In this document: positions 1 through 10,547 of the stretch, piece by piece
Layout: every line of letters begins with the position of its first letter
How positions within the stretch are numbered: position 1 is the stretch's first letter
Assembly: GCA_902595715.1 (NCBI GenBank)
Contig: CACJRI010000009.1
Coordinates: 1 to 57,600, forward strand
Reading direction: 5' to 3'
DNA: 57,600 bases
From: an uncultured SAR86 cluster bacterium
GTDB taxonomy: Bacteria; Pseudomonadota; Gammaproteobacteria; Magnimaribacterales; AG-339-G14
The notes under the pieces: generated by a model
Databases searched by the model: none
What the model was told of the DNA's origin: nothing
What the model saw: the letters and a program-made list of their open reading frames with translations, nothing else
Position numbers and translations under genes: made by a program

Positions 1-278
1 CAGAAGTCAAGGATACCTTTAAATCGCCTAAATTTGGTTTGATAGCTGGTTCAATTGTTGTAGAAGGTGCAGTGATAAAAAATCTTCCAATTCGAGTTCT
101 CAGAGACAACATTGTTATTCATGAGGGTAAGCTCGATTCTTTAAGAAGGTTTAAAGATGAGGCGAGTGAAGTAAAAAGCGGAACCGAATGTGGAATTGGT
201 ATCGAAAATTACAACGATGTAAAAGTTGGAGATAAAATAGAAGTTTTCGAAAGAACAGAAACTGCTAGAAAAATTTAA
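1..278 (+). CDS. infB: Translation initiation factor IF-2, C-terminal end (partial)
   Basis: This is the last part of IF-2, the GTPase that brings initiator tRNA to the ribosome; the gene begins before the window and the reading frame is open from base 3. The visible protein has the domain IV hallmarks VRVLRD-type ([15 protein letters not shown]), LRRFKD and [16 protein letters not shown], which are very conserved in bacterial IF-2. It ends in [10 protein letters not shown], a normal place for IF-2 to stop. A normal neighbour would be rbfA, but the next bases lead within about 40 nt into secY, which is not a known arrangement. The IF-2 identity is clear; the linkage to what follows is doubtful. 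Confidence 0.93.
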   Translation, partial: EVKDTFKSPKFGLIAGSIVVEGAVIKNLPIRVLRDNIVIHEGKLDSLRRFKDEASEVKSGTECGIGIENYNDVKVGDKIEVFERTETARKI

Positions 279-917
279 TTGTTTAGTTCAAAACCTTATA
301 AAAGAGCTCAAAGGAGAGTTACTGTAAATTATGCTAGGAGAAATCCCAACCAAATGGCTATGGGACAAGCTTCGCATGTTCCATTAAAAGTAAACATGTC
401 AGGAGTGATCCCTGCTATTTTTGCAAGCAGTATAGTTCTTTTTCCAGCATCAATTAGTTCTTGGTTTGGACAAAGTGAAGGGATGGAGTGGCTGCAAGAA
501 GTATCTTTGGCATTGAGCCCTGGACAACCTTTATACGTAGTTGTGTTTTCTATTTTGATTGCTTATTTTTGCTTTTTTTACACTGCGATACAGTTTCCAG
601 CAAAAGATATTTCAGATAATTTGAAAAGGTCTGGGGGCTTCCTTCCTGGAATTAGACCAGGAGGTCACACGGAAGAATACATCGATAATGTTATGTCCAG
701 ACTGACAGTCTGGGGATCTATTTATATGATAATGATTTGTTTATTACCCCAATTTTTAATTGTTTCTGCAAACGTTCCTTTTTACTTAGGAGGAACTTCA
801 CTTTTAATTGCAGTAGTAGTAGTAATGGACTTCATGGCTCAGGTACAATCACACCTTTTATCGAGTCAATATCAGTCTTTGATGAAGAAAGCTAATTTAA
901 AAGGGTTTAAAAGATAA
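279..917 (+). CDS. secY: SecY protein translocase subunit, C-terminal half (5'-truncated, chimeric start)
   Basis: From about residue 10 this protein is the C-terminal half of SecY, the channel of the Sec translocon: cytosolic loop C4 ([30 protein letters not shown]), then about four membrane segments matching TM7-TM10, loop C5 ([11 protein letters not shown]), and the ending [15 protein letters not shown]. Full SecY is about 440 residues; only about 200 are here, so TM1-TM6 and the plug are missing. The first ~12 residues ([11 protein letters not shown]) are hydrophilic and do not fit SecY, which should have a membrane segment here; they resemble the start of RbfA, the usual gene after infB. 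The frame starts with TTG directly after the infB stop. The true secY gene must be complete elsewhere, so this is either an assembly chimera or a rearrangement. Confidence 0.85.
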   Translation: MFSSKPYKRAQRRVTVNYARRNPNQMAMGQASHVPLKVNMSGVIPAIFASSIVLFPASISSWFGQSEGMEWLQEVSLALSPGQPLYVVVFSILIAYFCFFYTAIQFPAKDISDNLKRSGGFLPGIRPGGHTEEYIDNVMSRLTVWGSIYMIMICLLPQFLIVSANVPFYLGGTSLLIAVVVVMDFMAQVQSHLLSSQYQSLMKKANLKGFKR

Positions 918-918
918 A

Positions 919-1035
919 ATGAAAGTAAGAGCATCAGTAAAAAAAATATGCAAAGATTGCAAGCTTGTTAAAAGAAGAGGCACAGTTTATGTAATCTGCA
1001 AAACTGATCAAAAACACAAACAGAGGCAAGGATAA
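919..1035 (+). CDS. rpmJ: 50S ribosomal protein bL36
   Basis: This 38-residue protein starts [14 protein letters not shown] and ends KHKQRQG, matching bL36 in length and sequence. It keeps the zinc-ribbon residues C11, C14, C27 and H33, so it is the zinc-binding form. It lies one base after the secY stop and its TAA overlaps the rpsM ATG by one base (TAATG), as expected for the end of the spc operon, so at least this side of the secY fragment is normal. Confidence 0.95.
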   Translation: MKVRASVKKICKDCKLVKRRGTVYVICKTDQKHKQRQG

Positions 1036-1391
1036 TGGCAAGGGTAGCTGGAGTAAACATACCTGACAAAAAGCAGGCTTGGATATCATTAACACATATT
1101 TTCGGAATAGGCAGAACAACTGCCCTGAAAATTTGTGAAACGACAGGTATAAAGTTTGATACAAAGATTTCTGCATTAAATGAGCAAGAATTAGAAAAGT
1201 TGAGAAAAGAAGTAGGTAATTTTCTCGTAGAAGGAGACTTAAGAAGAGAGGTTAGCACCAACATCAAAAGATTAATGGACCTCGGTACTTTAAGGGGTAT
1301 AAGGCACAGAAAAAGACTACCTGTAAGAGGTCAAAGAACAAAGACAAACGCTAGGACTAGAAAAGGGCCTAGAAAACCAATCAGAAGATAA
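1035..1391 (+). CDS. rpsM: 30S ribosomal protein uS13
   Basis: uS13 sits in the head of the small subunit and contacts the P-site tRNA and the bridges to the large subunit. The 118-residue product starts [13 protein letters not shown] and carries the classical [27 protein letters not shown] tail region (quoted here only as [14 protein letters not shown]), with length equal to the family norm. Its ATG overlaps the rpmJ stop, and rpsK starts three bases after its own stop, so it is translationally coupled in the alpha operon. Confidence 0.98.
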   Translation: MARVAGVNIPDKKQAWISLTHIFGIGRTTALKICETTGIKFDTKISALNEQELEKLRKEVGNFLVEGDLRREVSTNIKRLMDLGTLRGIRHRKRLPVRGQRTKTNARTRKGPRKPIRR

Positions 1392-1393
1392 TA

Positions 1394-1783
1394 ATGGCAA
1401 AAGAAAAAGGAAAAAAAACAAAAAATTCTAAGTCAGTTGCAAGCGAAGGCGTAGCTCATATTCTTGCAACTTTTAATAATACGATTATTAATATTACCGA
1501 TAAAAAAGGTAATACGATCTCTTGGTCAAGTTCGGGCGCAAATGGATTTAAGGGCTCAAGAAAAAGTACTCCTTTTGCAGCTCAAATCGCTGCAACCAAA
1601 GCAGGAGAACAAGCTATGAATTTAGGTTTATCGGAAGTGGAAGTGGAAGTTTCAGGCCCAGGATCTGGTAGAGAGTCAGCAGTTAGAGCTTTAAATGGTT
1701 GTGGTCTGAAAATTACAAAAATTTCAGACGTCACACCAATTCCTCATAATGGCTGTAGACCGCCTAAAAAGAGAAGGGTGTAA
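1394..1783 (+). CDS. rpsK: 30S ribosomal protein uS11
   Basis: uS11 forms part of the platform of the small subunit near the mRNA exit site. The 129-residue protein has [15 protein letters not shown], the [14 protein letters not shown] block and the C-terminal [18 protein letters not shown], all diagnostic. The N-terminus is lysine-rich. It is placed between rpsM and rpsD with two-base gaps on either side, the standard alpha-operon order. Confidence 0.98.
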   Translation: MAKEKGKKTKNSKSVASEGVAHILATFNNTIINITDKKGNTISWSSSGANGFKGSRKSTPFAAQIAATKAGEQAMNLGLSEVEVEVSGPGSGRESAVRALNGCGLKITKISDVTPIPHNGCRPPKKRRV

Positions 1784-1785
1784 TA

Positions 1786-2406
1786 ATGGCAAGATATAGA
1801 GGACCAAAAATTAAGCTTTCTAGAAGAGAAGGTACAGATCTTCAACTTAAAAGCGGATATAGATCTTACGAATCAAAGGCAAGGTCAGAAAACCCTCCTG
1901 GCGTCCATGGATTAAGGAGAGGTAGGCTTTCAGATTACGGTATGCAATTAAGAGAAAAGCAGAAAGTAAAAAGAATGTATGGTGTTCTTGAAAAACAGTT
2001 TAGAAATTATTACAAAAGAGCAGCTCGTCAGAAGGGCGAAACCGGTACTAATTTATTACTATTTTTGGAAAAAAGACTTGATAATGTTCTTTATAGACTT
2101 GGTTTTGCATCAACTAGAGCCGAGGCAAGACAACTAGTCAGTCATAAATCTGTTCAAGTGAATGGAAAAATAGTAAATATTCCATCTTATCAGGTTGTTG
2201 AAGGCGACGAGATCTCAATAGCAGAAAAATCTCAGTCGCAAAAAAGAATTACACAGGCTTTATCTTTAAGCGAACAAAGAGAAGAATGTGAATGGCTATC
2301 AGTAGACAAATCTAAGTTTACCGGTACTTTTAAAAATTTACCTACGAGAGAGTTGCTAAGTAGTGAAATAAACGAGAACTACATAGTAGAGCTTTATTCA
2401 AGGTAA
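1786..2406 (+). CDS. rpsD: 30S ribosomal protein uS4
   Basis: uS4 is a primary 16S rRNA-binding protein that starts assembly of the small-subunit body; in enterobacteria it also represses its own operon. The 206-residue product begins [19 protein letters not shown] and contains the S4 RNA-binding domain ([19 protein letters not shown], about residues 95-115). No zinc cysteines are present at the N-terminus, so it is the C-minus form common in gammaproteobacteria. The gene is followed by 22 bases and then rpoA. Confidence 0.98.
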   Translation: MARYRGPKIKLSRREGTDLQLKSGYRSYESKARSENPPGVHGLRRGRLSDYGMQLREKQKVKRMYGVLEKQFRNYYKRAARQKGETGTNLLLFLEKRLDNVLYRLGFASTRAEARQLVSHKSVQVNGKIVNIPSYQVVEGDEISIAEKSQSQKRITQALSLSEQREECEWLSVDKSKFTGTFKNLPTRELLSSEINENYIVELYSR

Positions 2407-2428
2407 AAAATCTAAATTAGAGGATCAT

Positions 2429-3421
2429 ATGACAGACAATTTTGACATTATCAAGGATTTCTTAACTCCAAAAGAAATAATCGTTGAGGAAGTTAATCCT
2501 AATCATTCAAAGATTATATTAGAGCCTTTGGAAAGAGGATTTGGCCATACATTAGGAAATGCTTTAAGAAGAATTATTCTATCTTCCATACCTGGCGCAT
2601 GTGTTGTTGAAGCAAAAATTGATGGTGTGTTGCACGAATTCTCAACAATTGATGGAGTGGCGGAAGACGTGATAAATATCCTTTTAAATTTAAAAGGTAT
2701 AGCCGTGCGAATGATGGATGTTGAAGAAGCAGAACTATCTGTTGAGAAATCCGGAACGGGAAAGTTAACTGCAGGTGATTTTGAACTTCCTGCTGGCGTA
2801 GAAATCATTAACCCAGATCATCAAATTGCAACTCTAGCTGACAACGGTAGTATAAAAATGTCTATCAAAGTAAAAAAAGGTAGAGGTTATGATCCAGTAA
2901 TAATAAGTGCTACTGAGGAAGGAGAAAGTAAAGAAGTTGGATTGTTAAGATTAGATGCTTCTTATTCACCAATAGAAAAGGTTGCTTATCAAGTTGAAAA
3001 CACAAGGGTAGAAAATAGAACAGATCTCGATAAGCTTATTTTAGATGTTCATACTAACGGCACAATTGATCCAGAAGAAATTTTGAGATTAGCAGCAACT
3101 ATTTTACAAAGACAACTTATTGCATTTGCTGAACTTGGGTTTGAAACCGAAGAAGAAGAAGAAGAAGAGATTCCTCCAGTCGATCCAATCATGCTTCGAC
3201 CGGTAGATGAGTTAGAACTTACTGTTAGATCAGCTAATTGTTTGAAAGTAGAAAAAATTTATTACATTGGCGATCTTGTTACTAGAAAAGAATCTGATTT
3301 ATTAAAAACACCCAACCTCGGGAGAAAGTCCTTGAATGAAATTAAAGATGTATTGGCCGCTAGGGGATTATCTTTGGGATTGGATTTAGATAACTGGCCG
3401 CCTTCAAATATAGAAACCTAA
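2429..3421 (+). CDS. rpoA: DNA-directed RNA polymerase alpha subunit
   Basis: Alpha dimerises to nucleate RNA polymerase, and its C-terminal domain binds UP elements and activators. The 330-residue protein has the N-terminal dimerisation domain ([16 protein letters not shown] near residues 34-49) and a complete alpha-CTD ([10 protein letters not shown] with the DNA-contacting arginine, and [19 protein letters not shown]), ending NWPPSNIET. The linker between the two domains carries a run of seven glutamates (about residues 241-247) encoded by a GAA repeat. The last base of its stop codon overlaps the rplQ ATG (TAATG). Confidence 0.98.
   Translation: MTDNFDIIKDFLTPKEIIVEEVNPNHSKIILEPLERGFGHTLGNALRRIILSSIPGACVVEAKIDGVLHEFSTIDGVAEDVINILLNLKGIAVRMMDVEEAELSVEKSGTGKLTAGDFELPAGVEIINPDHQIATLADNGSIKMSIKVKKGRGYDPVIISATEEGESKEVGLLRLDASYSPIEKVAYQVENTRVENRTDLDKLILDVHTNGTIDPEEILRLAATILQRQLIAFAELGFETEEEEEEEIPPVDPIMLRPVDELELTVRSANCLKVEKIYYIGDLVTRKESDLLKTPNLGRKSLNEIKDVLAARGLSLGLDLDNWPPSNIET
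3149..3169 (+). repeat. GAA trinucleotide repeat in the rpoA linker
   Basis: Six GAA codons in a row followed by GAG encode seven consecutive glutamates in the flexible linker between the alpha subunit N- and C-terminal domains. A run of identical trinucleotides is a slippage-prone sequence, and changes of whole repeats would keep the frame and only alter linker length. Confidence 0.85.
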
Positions 3422-3828
3422 TGAGTAATTTAAAAAGAGGTAGAACCTTCGGTAGAACTAGCTCCAGAAGAAAGGCGCTATTTCAATCTTTAGCTATTTC
3501 TTTAATAGAACATGAAGGTATTAAAACAACTTTACCAAAAGCTAAAGAATTAAGGTCATTCATAGAACCATTGATAACACTTGCCAAAGATGATTCTGTA
3601 AGTAATAGAAGACTTGCTTTTTCAAAAATAAGAAATAAGTCAGCAGTAGGAAAACTTTTTTCTGATTTAGGTCCTAGATTCAAAGATAGACCAGGAGGCT
3701 ACTCTAGAATTATTAAGATTGGTTTCAGAAAAGGAGATGCTGCTCCGATTGCTTTTATTGAACTCGTAGATAGATCTTCAGGCGACGAAACTGTTGTTGA
3801 TGCACAAGCAGAACCTGAAAAGGCCTAA
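3421..3828 (+). CDS. rplQ: 50S ribosomal protein bL17
   Basis: bL17 binds 23S rRNA near the polypeptide exit. The core (about residues 1-115) has [29 protein letters not shown] and [18 protein letters not shown], all typical. A non-conserved acidic tail of about 20 residues ([15 protein letters not shown]) follows the conserved core. The ATG overlaps the rpoA stop by one base. It closes the alpha operon; only ten bases separate its stop from the convergent uvrA stop and no convincing terminator hairpin is visible there. Confidence 0.97.
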   Translation: MSNLKRGRTFGRTSSRRKALFQSLAISLIEHEGIKTTLPKAKELRSFIEPLITLAKDDSVSNRRLAFSKIRNKSAVGKLFSDLGPRFKDRPGGYSRIIKIGFRKGDAAPIAFIELVDRSSGDETVVDAQAEPEKA

Positions 3829-3838
3829 ATCCAATTTT

Positions 3839-6640
3839 TTATAAAAACTTTCCAGTATAGGATTTTTTGCATTTAGAAAGCTGACTAGTATTTCCTGCAG
3901 CAACTATTTCTCCACCACCGTTACCACCCTCGGGCCCAATATCAATAATCCAATCAGAGTTTCTAATTACATCTAAATTATGTTCAATCACGACAATAGT
4001 GTTTCCTTGAGAGTTTAATTTTTGTAAAACATCCATAAGCAGCTGAACATCATGAAAATGTAAACCTGTTGTGGGTTCATCTAATAAATAGATTGTTTTA
4101 CCTGTAGACGTTTTAGAAAGTTCTTTAGCAAGCTTAACTCTTTGAGCTTCTCCTCCTGATAAAGTGGTAGCTGGCTGTCCCAGTCTCAAATAGCCAAGTC
4201 CTACTTGGTTCAAAGTGTCGAGTTTTTTCTTAATTTTTGGGACGGCTTCAAAAAATATAGTAGCTTGTTCAACAGTCATGTTTAAAACTTCTGAGATATT
4301 TTTACCTTTATATTTAATTGTTAAGGTTTCATTGTTGTATCTCTTTCCATTACAAACATCACATTTAACATAAACATCTGGTAGAAAGTGCATTTCTACT
4401 TTTATCATTCCATCACCCTCACAGGCTTCACATCTTCCTCCTCTGACATTGAAGCTAAACCTTCCGGGCTTATATCCTTTGGCTCTAGCTTCTTGCGTTC
4501 CAGCAAAAAGTTCTCTTATTGGGGTGAAGATACCAGTATAGGTTACGGGGTTAGATCGCGGAGTTCTACCGATGGGACTTTGACTTATTTCTATCACTTT
4601 ATCGATAAGTTCTGTTCCTTCAATTTTTTCAAAATCCTCAGTTTTCATGGAACTTTTACTTAAAATATTCGACAGGGCAGGATAAAGCGTTTGATTTATC
4701 AAAGTAGATTTTCCAGAACCAGAGACTCCTGTAATGGAAATTATATTCCCTAGAGGAATTTCCAAATCTACATTTTTTAGGTTATTTCCCGAACATCCGT
4801 ATAACTTGATTTTTCCTTTATCTGTAATTTTTTTCTTTTTTTCTATTTGAATTCTTTTTTTTCCAAAAACATATTGAGAGGTAAGAGAATTTTTGGCTTT
4901 TTTTAGAGATTCAATATTTCCAGAAAAACAAACTTCTCCTCCATGGACTCCTGCTTTTGGACCTATATCTATAATATGATCTGCTTCTTCAATTGTTTCT
5001 TGATCATGTTCTACAACGATTACGGTATTACCCAGTTCTTTAAGCCTTTTTAGAGTGGATAAAAGTTTTTTGTTATCTCTTTGATGTAAGCCTATAGAAG
5101 GTTCATCAAGAATGTATGTTACTCCCACTAAACCTGCGCCAATTTGTGAAGCAAGCCTTATCCTTTGAGCCTCGCCTCCACTTAAAGTTTCAGCACTTCT
5201 AGAAAGAGTAAGGTAGTTAAGACCAACATCAGAAAGGAAAGTTAAGCGCTCTTTTATTTCTTTAATAATTTTTATTGCAATTTCTCCTTTTACCCCTGCC
5301 AAAGTTAGTTTTTTAAAAAAACTAAGAGCTTCACCGATTGTCATACCTACAATTTCAGGTAAAGAAAATTTATTTATAAATACGCTTCTTGCTTCTAAGT
5401 TTAATCTGGTTCCACCACACTCATCACAAAGGGTGTTCGTCATAAACTTTGTATAATATTCTCGTCTAAAATTTGAATCTGTATCTCCAAGTCTCCTTTC
5501 AATATTTCTTACAACACCCTCAAAAGGCTTAAATATCTCTCTTTTAAAACCTCTTTTGGAAACATAACTAAAATCCACTTCATCATCGCTACCATAAAGG
5601 ACAATCTCTTTTTCTTTTTCTGATAGCTCTTCGAAAGGAGTATCAAGAGAAAACCCAAAAGTTTGGCTTACTCTATTTAATAGATATCTATTATGGTAAG
5701 TGTGACTTGCATCCCAGTCTTTTATAGCACCTTGATTAAGACTTAATTCTGGCCTAACAATCAATTTCGAAAGATCTATTTTTGATTTATAACCCAAACC
5801 ATCACAAGATGGGCAAGCACCAGATGGGCTATTAAATGAAAATAATCTTGGCTCCAATTCTTGAATACTAAAGCCACATTTTGGACAAGCCATCTTAGTC
5901 GAAAATGTATCGATACTTCGTTCGTCATCCATATCCTGAATTTCTACCAATCCATTAGATTCAGAAACACAAGTTTCTAAAGATTGTATGAGACGACTGT
6001 TGTTTTTTGAATCAATAGTGAGTCTATCAACTACAATGGATATTGAATGTTTTTTCTTTTTATCTAGTTTGATGTGATCGCCTAAATCGTAAACTGCCCC
6101 ATTCACTATTACTCTAACGTATCCTTTCATGAGAAGATCATTGAATAGGTTCAAATGCTCACCTTTTTGCTCTTTAATTACAGGAGCTAAAATGAATACT
6201 CTTTTTTTATTGAAAGTTTTAAGTATTTTTTTTCCTATTTGATCAATGGTTTGGCCCTCAAGAGAAATATTGTGGTCTAGACATTTTGCAGTACCTGATC
6301 GTGCATAAAGCAACCTGAGATAATCATAAATTTCTGTCACTGTTCCAACTGTCGATCTAGGGTTATGAGAAGTTGATTTTTGCTCAATGGATATTGCAGG
6401 AGACAATCCTTCTATAGTGTCAACCTCAGGTTTATCCATGACAGATAGAAACTGTCTGGCATAAGCAGAAAGAGATTCTACATATCTTCTTTGTCCTTCA
6501 GCATATAAGGTATCAAAAGCAAGTGAAGATTTTCCTGAACCCGATAAGCCAGTTATTACGGTTAATTTGTCTCTAGGAATATCTAAATCTATATTCTTAA
6601 GATTATGCTGCTTGGCACCTTTAATTTGTATAAATTTCAT
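3839..6640 (-). CDS. uvrA: Excinuclease ABC subunit A
   Basis: UvrA is the DNA-damage sensor of nucleotide excision repair; its dimer finds distorted DNA and loads UvrB. The 933-residue protein shows two ABC ATPase modules: Walker [10 protein letters not shown] (31-39) and GVSGSGKST in the second half, each with a signature LSGGEAQR and Walker [10 protein letters not shown] or LDEPTTGLH. Zinc-finger cysteine pairs are present (CPKC/CPSC in the first half, CEAC/CDVC in the second). Length is close to the usual 940. It is divergent from ssb, 47 bases apart, a classical gammaproteobacterial pairing. Confidence 0.98.
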   Translation of the reverse strand: MKFIQIKGAKQHNLKNIDLDIPRDKLTVITGLSGSGKSSLAFDTLYAEGQRRYVESLSAYARQFLSVMDKPEVDTIEGLSPAISIEQKSTSHNPRSTVGTVTEIYDYLRLLYARSGTAKCLDHNISLEGQTIDQIGKKILKTFNKKRVFILAPVIKEQKGEHLNLFNDLLMKGYVRVIVNGAVYDLGDHIKLDKKKKHSISIVVDRLTIDSKNNSRLIQSLETCVSESNGLVEIQDMDDERSIDTFSTKMACPKCGFSIQELEPRLFSFNSPSGACPSCDGLGYKSKIDLSKLIVRPELSLNQGAIKDWDASHTYHNRYLLNRVSQTFGFSLDTPFEELSEKEKEIVLYGSDDEVDFSYVSKRGFKREIFKPFEGVVRNIERRLGDTDSNFRREYYTKFMTNTLCDECGGTRLNLEARSVFINKFSLPEIVGMTIGEALSFFKKLTLAGVKGEIAIKIIKEIKERLTFLSDVGLNYLTLSRSAETLSGGEAQRIRLASQIGAGLVGVTYILDEPSIGLHQRDNKKLLSTLKRLKELGNTVIVVEHDQETIEEADHIIDIGPKAGVHGGEVCFSGNIESLKKAKNSLTSQYVFGKKRIQIEKKKKITDKGKIKLYGCSGNNLKNVDLEIPLGNIISITGVSGSGKSTLINQTLYPALSNILSKSSMKTEDFEKIEGTELIDKVIEISQSPIGRTPRSNPVTYTGIFTPIRELFAGTQEARAKGYKPGRFSFNVRGGRCEACEGDGMIKVEMHFLPDVYVKCDVCNGKRYNNETLTIKYKGKNISEVLNMTVEQATIFFEAVPKIKKKLDTLNQVGLGYLRLGQPATTLSGGEAQRVKLAKELSKTSTGKTIYLLDEPTTGLHFHDVQLLMDVLQKLNSQGNTIVVIEHNLDVIRNSDWIIDIGPEGGNGGGEIVAAGNTSQLSKCKKSYTGKFL

Positions 6641-6687
6641 TTATTTAATTTTTCTTTTGGATTAGACTAACTTATCAGATATCAATT

Positions 6688-7131
6688 ATGGCTCAAAGCG
6701 GAATAAATAAGGTTATATTACTTGGAAATTTAGGGCAGGATCCTGAAGTTAGATACACTGCAGGCGGCGTTCCAATAGCTAATGTTTCAATAGCTACATC
6801 AAATAGTTGGAAGGATAAAAACTCTGGAGAGACTGTTGAACAAACTGAGTGGCATAGAATTGTTTTTTTTAATCGTCTGGCTGAAATTGTTGAACAATAT
6901 CTTAAGAAAGGTTCAAAAATATATGTAGAAGGCCAGCTAAGAACCAACTCTTGGGAAGATAAAAATACTGGGGAAAAAAAATATAGAACTGAAATTGTTG
7001 CACGAGAAATGCAAATGCTTAGCTCTAGAGGTGAAATGAGCCAGCAAAATCAGGAATCTGGATTAGATCAGTCTTCGCAAAATTCTCCAGAGGAAAGTGT
7101 TCCTTGGGACGACGAGGATATACCTTTTTAG
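6688..7131 (+). CDS. ssb: Single-stranded DNA-binding protein
   Basis: SSB coats single-stranded DNA in replication, repair and recombination. The N-terminal OB fold spans about residues 1-110 ([46 protein letters not shown]), followed by a glutamine- and serine-rich linker and the acidic tip DDEDIPF that recruits partner proteins. It is divergent from uvrA. Its TAG overlaps the stop codon of the convergent fabB by four bases. Confidence 0.97.
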   Translation: MAQSGINKVILLGNLGQDPEVRYTAGGVPIANVSIATSNSWKDKNSGETVEQTEWHRIVFFNRLAEIVEQYLKKGSKIYVEGQLRTNSWEDKNTGEKKYRTEIVAREMQMLSSRGEMSQQNQESGLDQSSQNSPEESVPWDDEDIPF

Positions 7132-8351
7132 TTCTCGTATTTTGAAAGAACTAAACTTACATTAGTTCCACCAAATCCAAAACTATTACTCATAAAAGAG
7201 CTAAATTCTTTTTCCAAAGATTTTTTTGGAATATTTATGCCATCTGCTTCAGGGATAGGATTAGTTAAATTTTTATTTCCAGCAATGAAATTACCATTCA
7301 TCATAAGTATGCTGTAGATACATTCTTGAACACCTGCAGCCCCTAAGGTATGTCCAGTAAGTGACTTTGTTGAACTTACAATTGGAATATCATCTTTAAA
7401 AACTGATTTTATGGCGTTCAACTCTATAGGGTCTCCAGCAGGAGTAGAGGTTCCATGAGCATTAAGATAATCAATAGATTTTAGACCGCTCATTTCTAGA
7501 GATTTTTTCATGCAATTTTTTGCTCCTTCACCAGATGGAGCAACCATATCATCTCCATCAGATGTTGCTGAGTATCCTTTTATTTCAGCATATATTCTTG
7601 CTTTTCTTGATAAGGCATGTTCAAGCTCCTCAACTATCAAAATTCCTCCTCCGCCTGAAATGACAAAACCATCTCGATTTTCGTCAAAGGGTCTAGACGC
7701 TTCAGTTGGATATTCATTGAAATTACTTGATAAAGCGCCCATTGCGTCGAACAATCCAGATTGTGTCCAATGTTCATCTTCTGCTCCTCCTGCAATTATT
7801 ACATCTTGATTACCAAGCTGTATCTGTTCCCAAGCAGAACCAATGCAGTGTGCGCTGGTTGAACAAGCTGAAGAGATTGAGAAATTTACTCCTTTAATTT
7901 TCAAAGAAGTAGCTAGGCAAGCTGAAACTGTACTTCCCATAGTCTGAGTTACGCGGTAAGGACCGACTCTTTTAACTCCTTTTTCTCTTAAAATATCTGC
8001 TGCATCAACTTGACTTCGAGAGGATGCTCCTCCAGAGCCTGCAATGACTCCAATTCTATCTGTTTTAAAGATACTTTCTGGCAAATCTGAATCTTTTATT
8101 GCATCTAAAGCACTTAGATAAGAGTAGGCCGCAGCTTCCCCCATAAACCTGAATAATTTTCTGTCAATTAAATCTTTAAGATTTATTGATATTGATCCTG
8201 AAATTTTGCTTCTAAACCCTAAATCATTGTAATCGTCATTTTTTGCAATTCCTGAGATACCATTTCTTAATGAAGAAGATATTTCTTCTAAATTATTTCC
8301 AATACATGAGATTGAACCCATGCCTGTGATGACTGCTCTTTTTTTAGACAT
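7128..8351 (-). CDS. fabB: 3-oxoacyl-ACP synthase I (beta-ketoacyl synthase)
   Basis: FabB condenses malonyl-ACP with acyl-ACP and is the enzyme that elongates unsaturated intermediates made by FabA. The 407-residue protein has the catalytic triad: Cys163 in [12 protein letters not shown], one histidine in [11 protein letters not shown], and the second in [11 protein letters not shown]. The C-terminal [11 protein letters not shown] motif is present. It begins on the last base of the fabA stop, so fabA and fabB are one transcription and translation unit for unsaturated fatty acid synthesis. Confidence 0.97.
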   Translation of the reverse strand: MSKKRAVITGMGSISCIGNNLEEISSSLRNGISGIAKNDDYNDLGFRSKISGSISINLKDLIDRKLFRFMGEAAAYSYLSALDAIKDSDLPESIFKTDRIGVIAGSGGASSRSQVDAADILREKGVKRVGPYRVTQTMGSTVSACLATSLKIKGVNFSISSACSTSAHCIGSAWEQIQLGNQDVIIAGGAEDEHWTQSGLFDAMGALSSNFNEYPTEASRPFDENRDGFVISGGGGILIVEELEHALSRKARIYAEIKGYSATSDGDDMVAPSGEGAKNCMKKSLEMSGLKSIDYLNAHGTSTPAGDPIELNAIKSVFKDDIPIVSSTKSLTGHTLGAAGVQECIYSILMMNGNFIAGNKNLTNPIPEADGINIPKKSLEKEFSSFMSNSFGFGGTNVSLVLSKYEN

Positions 8352-8872
8352 CAGAAATTTTGTGGATCTTCAAACAATCCAACTCTCAAATCTTTTGCAG
8401 AATAAATTTCTTTACCATCAACAAACATTAATCCATCCGCAAAACCTATAACAAGTTTTTGTTTCCTAATCCTCTTTATACTTATTTTATATTCAACTAG
8501 TTTAGCTTTTGGCAGTACTTGTCCATAAAATTTTACTTGACCTGAACCAAGAGCTCTACCAATACCGCTATTACCTTCCCATAAAAGATAAAAACCTAAT
8601 AATTGCCACATTGCGTCAAGCCCCAAACATCCTGGCATTACAGGGTCTGTTGAAAAATGACAGTCAAAAAACCATAGATCAGGAGTTATGTCCAACTCGC
8701 CTTGAATTTCACCAATGTTGTAATCACCTTTAGAATCATTTATCTCAACAATCCTGTCCATCATCAACATTTCATTATTAGGCAATCTTCCATTTCCTGG
8801 TCCAAACAAATCTCCATTAGAGCAAGCTATTAGCTCATCTTTAGAAAAATTATGTTTATTTTTTAAATCCAT
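8351..8872 (-). CDS. fabA: 3-hydroxydecanoyl-ACP dehydratase/isomerase
   Basis: FabA dehydrates 3-hydroxydecanoyl-ACP and isomerises the product to cis-3-decenoyl-ACP, the branch point to unsaturated fatty acids. The 173-residue hot-dog protein has His72 in [13 protein letters not shown] and Asp86 in LGLDAMWQL, the two catalytic residues. Length matches E. coli FabA (about 171). It is the promoter-proximal gene of a fabA-fabB pair and is divergent from rplU, with 86 bases between them. Confidence 0.97.
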   Translation of the reverse strand: MDLKNKHNFSKDELIACSNGDLFGPGNGRLPNNEMLMMDRIVEINDSKGDYNIGEIQGELDITPDLWFFDCHFSTDPVMPGCLGLDAMWQLLGFYLLWEGNSGIGRALGSGQVKFYGQVLPKAKLVEYKISIKRIRKQKLVIGFADGLMFVDGKEIYSAKDLRVGLFEDPQNF

Positions 8873-8903
8873 TTCTTAACAATTACCTTATCTTTCTTAA
8901 AGA

Positions 8904-8930
8904 TTGCGAGGAAAGACTTTATCCTATACT
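8904..8930 (+). promoter_or_regulatory. Possible promoter for rplU-rpmA-obgE-proB
   Basis: A TATACT hexamer at 8925-8930 lies 28 bases before the rplU ATG, with TTGCGA at 8904-8909 as a possible -35. The 15-base spacing is shorter than the usual 16-18, so the -35 assignment is weak. Confidence 0.3.
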
Positions 8931-8958
8931 ATTCGCTTCTATTTTGTAATTTGTAAAG

Positions 8959-9276
8959 ATGTACGCAGTAATAAAAAGCGGAGGAAAGCAACATAAAGTT
9001 TCAGAAGGAGAGGAAATTCTTCTCGAAAAGCTTTCTCTGGATGAGGGAGAAGTCATAGAGTTTTCTGAAGTTTTGGCTGTAAACAAAGACGGTAATTTAA
9101 ATGTTGGTAAACCCCTTTTAGAGGGAGCTGTTGTAAAAGGTAAAGTAATTAATCATCTCAAGACAAAAAAAATCACAGTCATTAAAATGAAAAGAAGAAA
9201 AGACTATAGAAAAAAACAGGGACATAGGCAGAATTTAACAAAAGTAAAAATTGAATCTATAAGTTATGGCTCATAA
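8959..9276 (+). CDS. rplU: 50S ribosomal protein bL21
   Basis: bL21 is a 23S rRNA-binding protein. The 105-residue product starts [19 protein letters not shown] and ends with the conserved [16 protein letters not shown] stretch and a short tail, with the normal family length. Its stop codon lies inside rpmA, an 11-base overlap, so L21 and L27 are translationally coupled as in most bacteria. Confidence 0.97.
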   Translation: MYAVIKSGGKQHKVSEGEEILLEKLSLDEGEVIEFSEVLAVNKDGNLNVGKPLLEGAVVKGKVINHLKTKKITVIKMKRRKDYRKKQGHRQNLTKVKIESISYGS

Positions 9277-9526
9277 AAAGGCAGGTGGTAGTTCCAGAAA
9301 TGGAAGAGATTCTGAGTCGAAAAGACTTGGAGTCAAAAGATATGGTGGCCAATCAGTTTCTGCTGGAGAAATACTCGTTAGACAGAGAGGAACAAAATTT
9401 CATCCCGGACAAAACGTTGGTATCGGGAAAGATCATACTCTTTTTGCAAAATGTGATGGAAAAGTTTTCTTTAATAAAAAAGGAAAAAACCTCAAGCAAT
9501 TTGTGAATATAGAATCTACTTCATAA
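9266..9526 (+). CDS. rpmA: 50S ribosomal protein bL27
   Basis: bL27 reaches into the peptidyl transferase centre with its N-terminus. The 86-residue protein starts [16 protein letters not shown] and has [23 protein letters not shown] (key part [12 protein letters not shown]). The N-terminus begins directly with the mature sequence; there is no Firmicutes-type cleaved leader. The start overlaps rplU by 11 bases; obgE begins four bases after its stop. Confidence 0.97.
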   Translation: MAHKKAGGSSRNGRDSESKRLGVKRYGGQSVSAGEILVRQRGTKFHPGQNVGIGKDHTLFAKCDGKVFFNKKGKNLKQFVNIESTS

Positions 9527-9530
9527 AATC

Positions 9531-10547
9531 ATGCGCTTCATCGATGAAGCAGTAATAGAGATTTCATCTGGTGATGGTGGTAATGGCTGCCTAAGTTTTC
9601 GTCGAGAAAAATTCATTCCAAAAGGAGGACCGGACGGAGGCGATGGTGGAAAAGGCGGTAATATAAATTTTATTGCAAATGAATCTTTGCATACCCTGCA
9701 AGACTTTAAGCTAAAAAGAAAATACAAAGCTCAAAATGGGCGACAAGGAAAAGGGAAAAATATGCATGGCAAGGATGGTGCAGATACCATCTTAGAAGTA
9801 CCCTTGGGAACCTTATTGATAAATGACGAAACAGATGAACTCCTTTGTGACCTTACTGAATCTAATCAAATATATACTGCTGTAACAGGAGGCAAAGGCG
9901 GTCTTGGCAATGCCAGGTTTAAGACATCCACCAATAGAGCTCCAAGAAAAACTACAGAGGGAAAGATAGGGGAAATAGTAAAAGTGAGATTGGAGTTAAA
10001 AGTCTTAGCAGATGTAGGGCTTTTAGGAAAACCCAATGCAGGTAAATCAACTTTGATTTCAAAAATATCTTCAGCTAAACCTAAAATTGCTGATTATCCA
10101 TTCACGACATTAAGCCCCAATTTGGGAGTGGTAAAGTTAAATAGTTATTCAAGCTTTGTTATAGCTGATATACCTGGATTAATTCCGGGAGCGTCAGAAG
10201 GTATTGGATTGGGAATAGATTTCTTGAAGCATCTCTCCAGAGTAGAAATTCTTTTGCATTTAATTGATATTGAAGAGGGGAATCTTAAAGAAATCAAAAA
10301 AAATTATGACAATATAAATAAAGAATTGAAAGCATTTAGCAATGAGTTAAATCAAAAAGAACAATGGGTTGTAATTAGTAAAATCGATAAAATTTCAGAG
10401 GACAAAATTAAGAGTATAAAAAAAGAAGTAAAGAAACTTTTCAGCAAAAAAAATGTCTTTTATGTATCATCGATTTCTGGAGCAGGTTTAGAGGACATAA
10501 TTCAAAGTATAGGAAATAGACTGGCAAGTGAAAAAAATAAAATCTGA
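9531..10547 (+). CDS. obgE: Obg-family GTPase, ribosome assembly factor
   Basis: ObgE (CgtA) is an essential GTPase that works in 50S assembly and links growth to the stringent response. The glycine-rich Obg fold covers residues 1-158 (GDGGNGCLSFRREKFIPKGG), followed by the G domain with P-loop GKPNAGKS (166-173), G2 PFTTLSP, G3 DIPGLIPGA, and a G4 SKID. The protein is 338 residues, shorter than E. coli ObgE (about 390) because the acidic C-terminal tail is missing. It follows rpmA in the conserved rplU-rpmA-obgE order and overlaps proB by 20 bases. Confidence 0.97.
   Translation: MRFIDEAVIEISSGDGGNGCLSFRREKFIPKGGPDGGDGGKGGNINFIANESLHTLQDFKLKRKYKAQNGRQGKGKNMHGKDGADTILEVPLGTLLINDETDELLCDLTESNQIYTAVTGGKGGLGNARFKTSTNRAPRKTTEGKIGEIVKVRLELKVLADVGLLGKPNAGKSTLISKISSAKPKIADYPFTTLSPNLGVVKLNSYSSFVIADIPGLIPGASEGIGLGIDFLKHLSRVEILLHLIDIEEGNLKEIKKNYDNINKELKAFSNELNQKEQWVVISKIDKISEDKIKSIKKEVKKLFSKKNVFYVSSISGAGLEDIIQSIGNRLASEKNKI

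Noticed and set aside
934-1267. Two minus-strand frames of 80 and 99 residues opposite rpmJ and rpsM
   Set aside because: They are shadows of certain ribosomal protein genes; the sequences resemble no protein and have no ribosome site.
3829-3838. Possible terminator between rplQ and uvrA
   Set aside because: Only a weak TTTTTATAAAAA palindrome partly inside uvrA is present; too AT-rich and short to claim a terminator.
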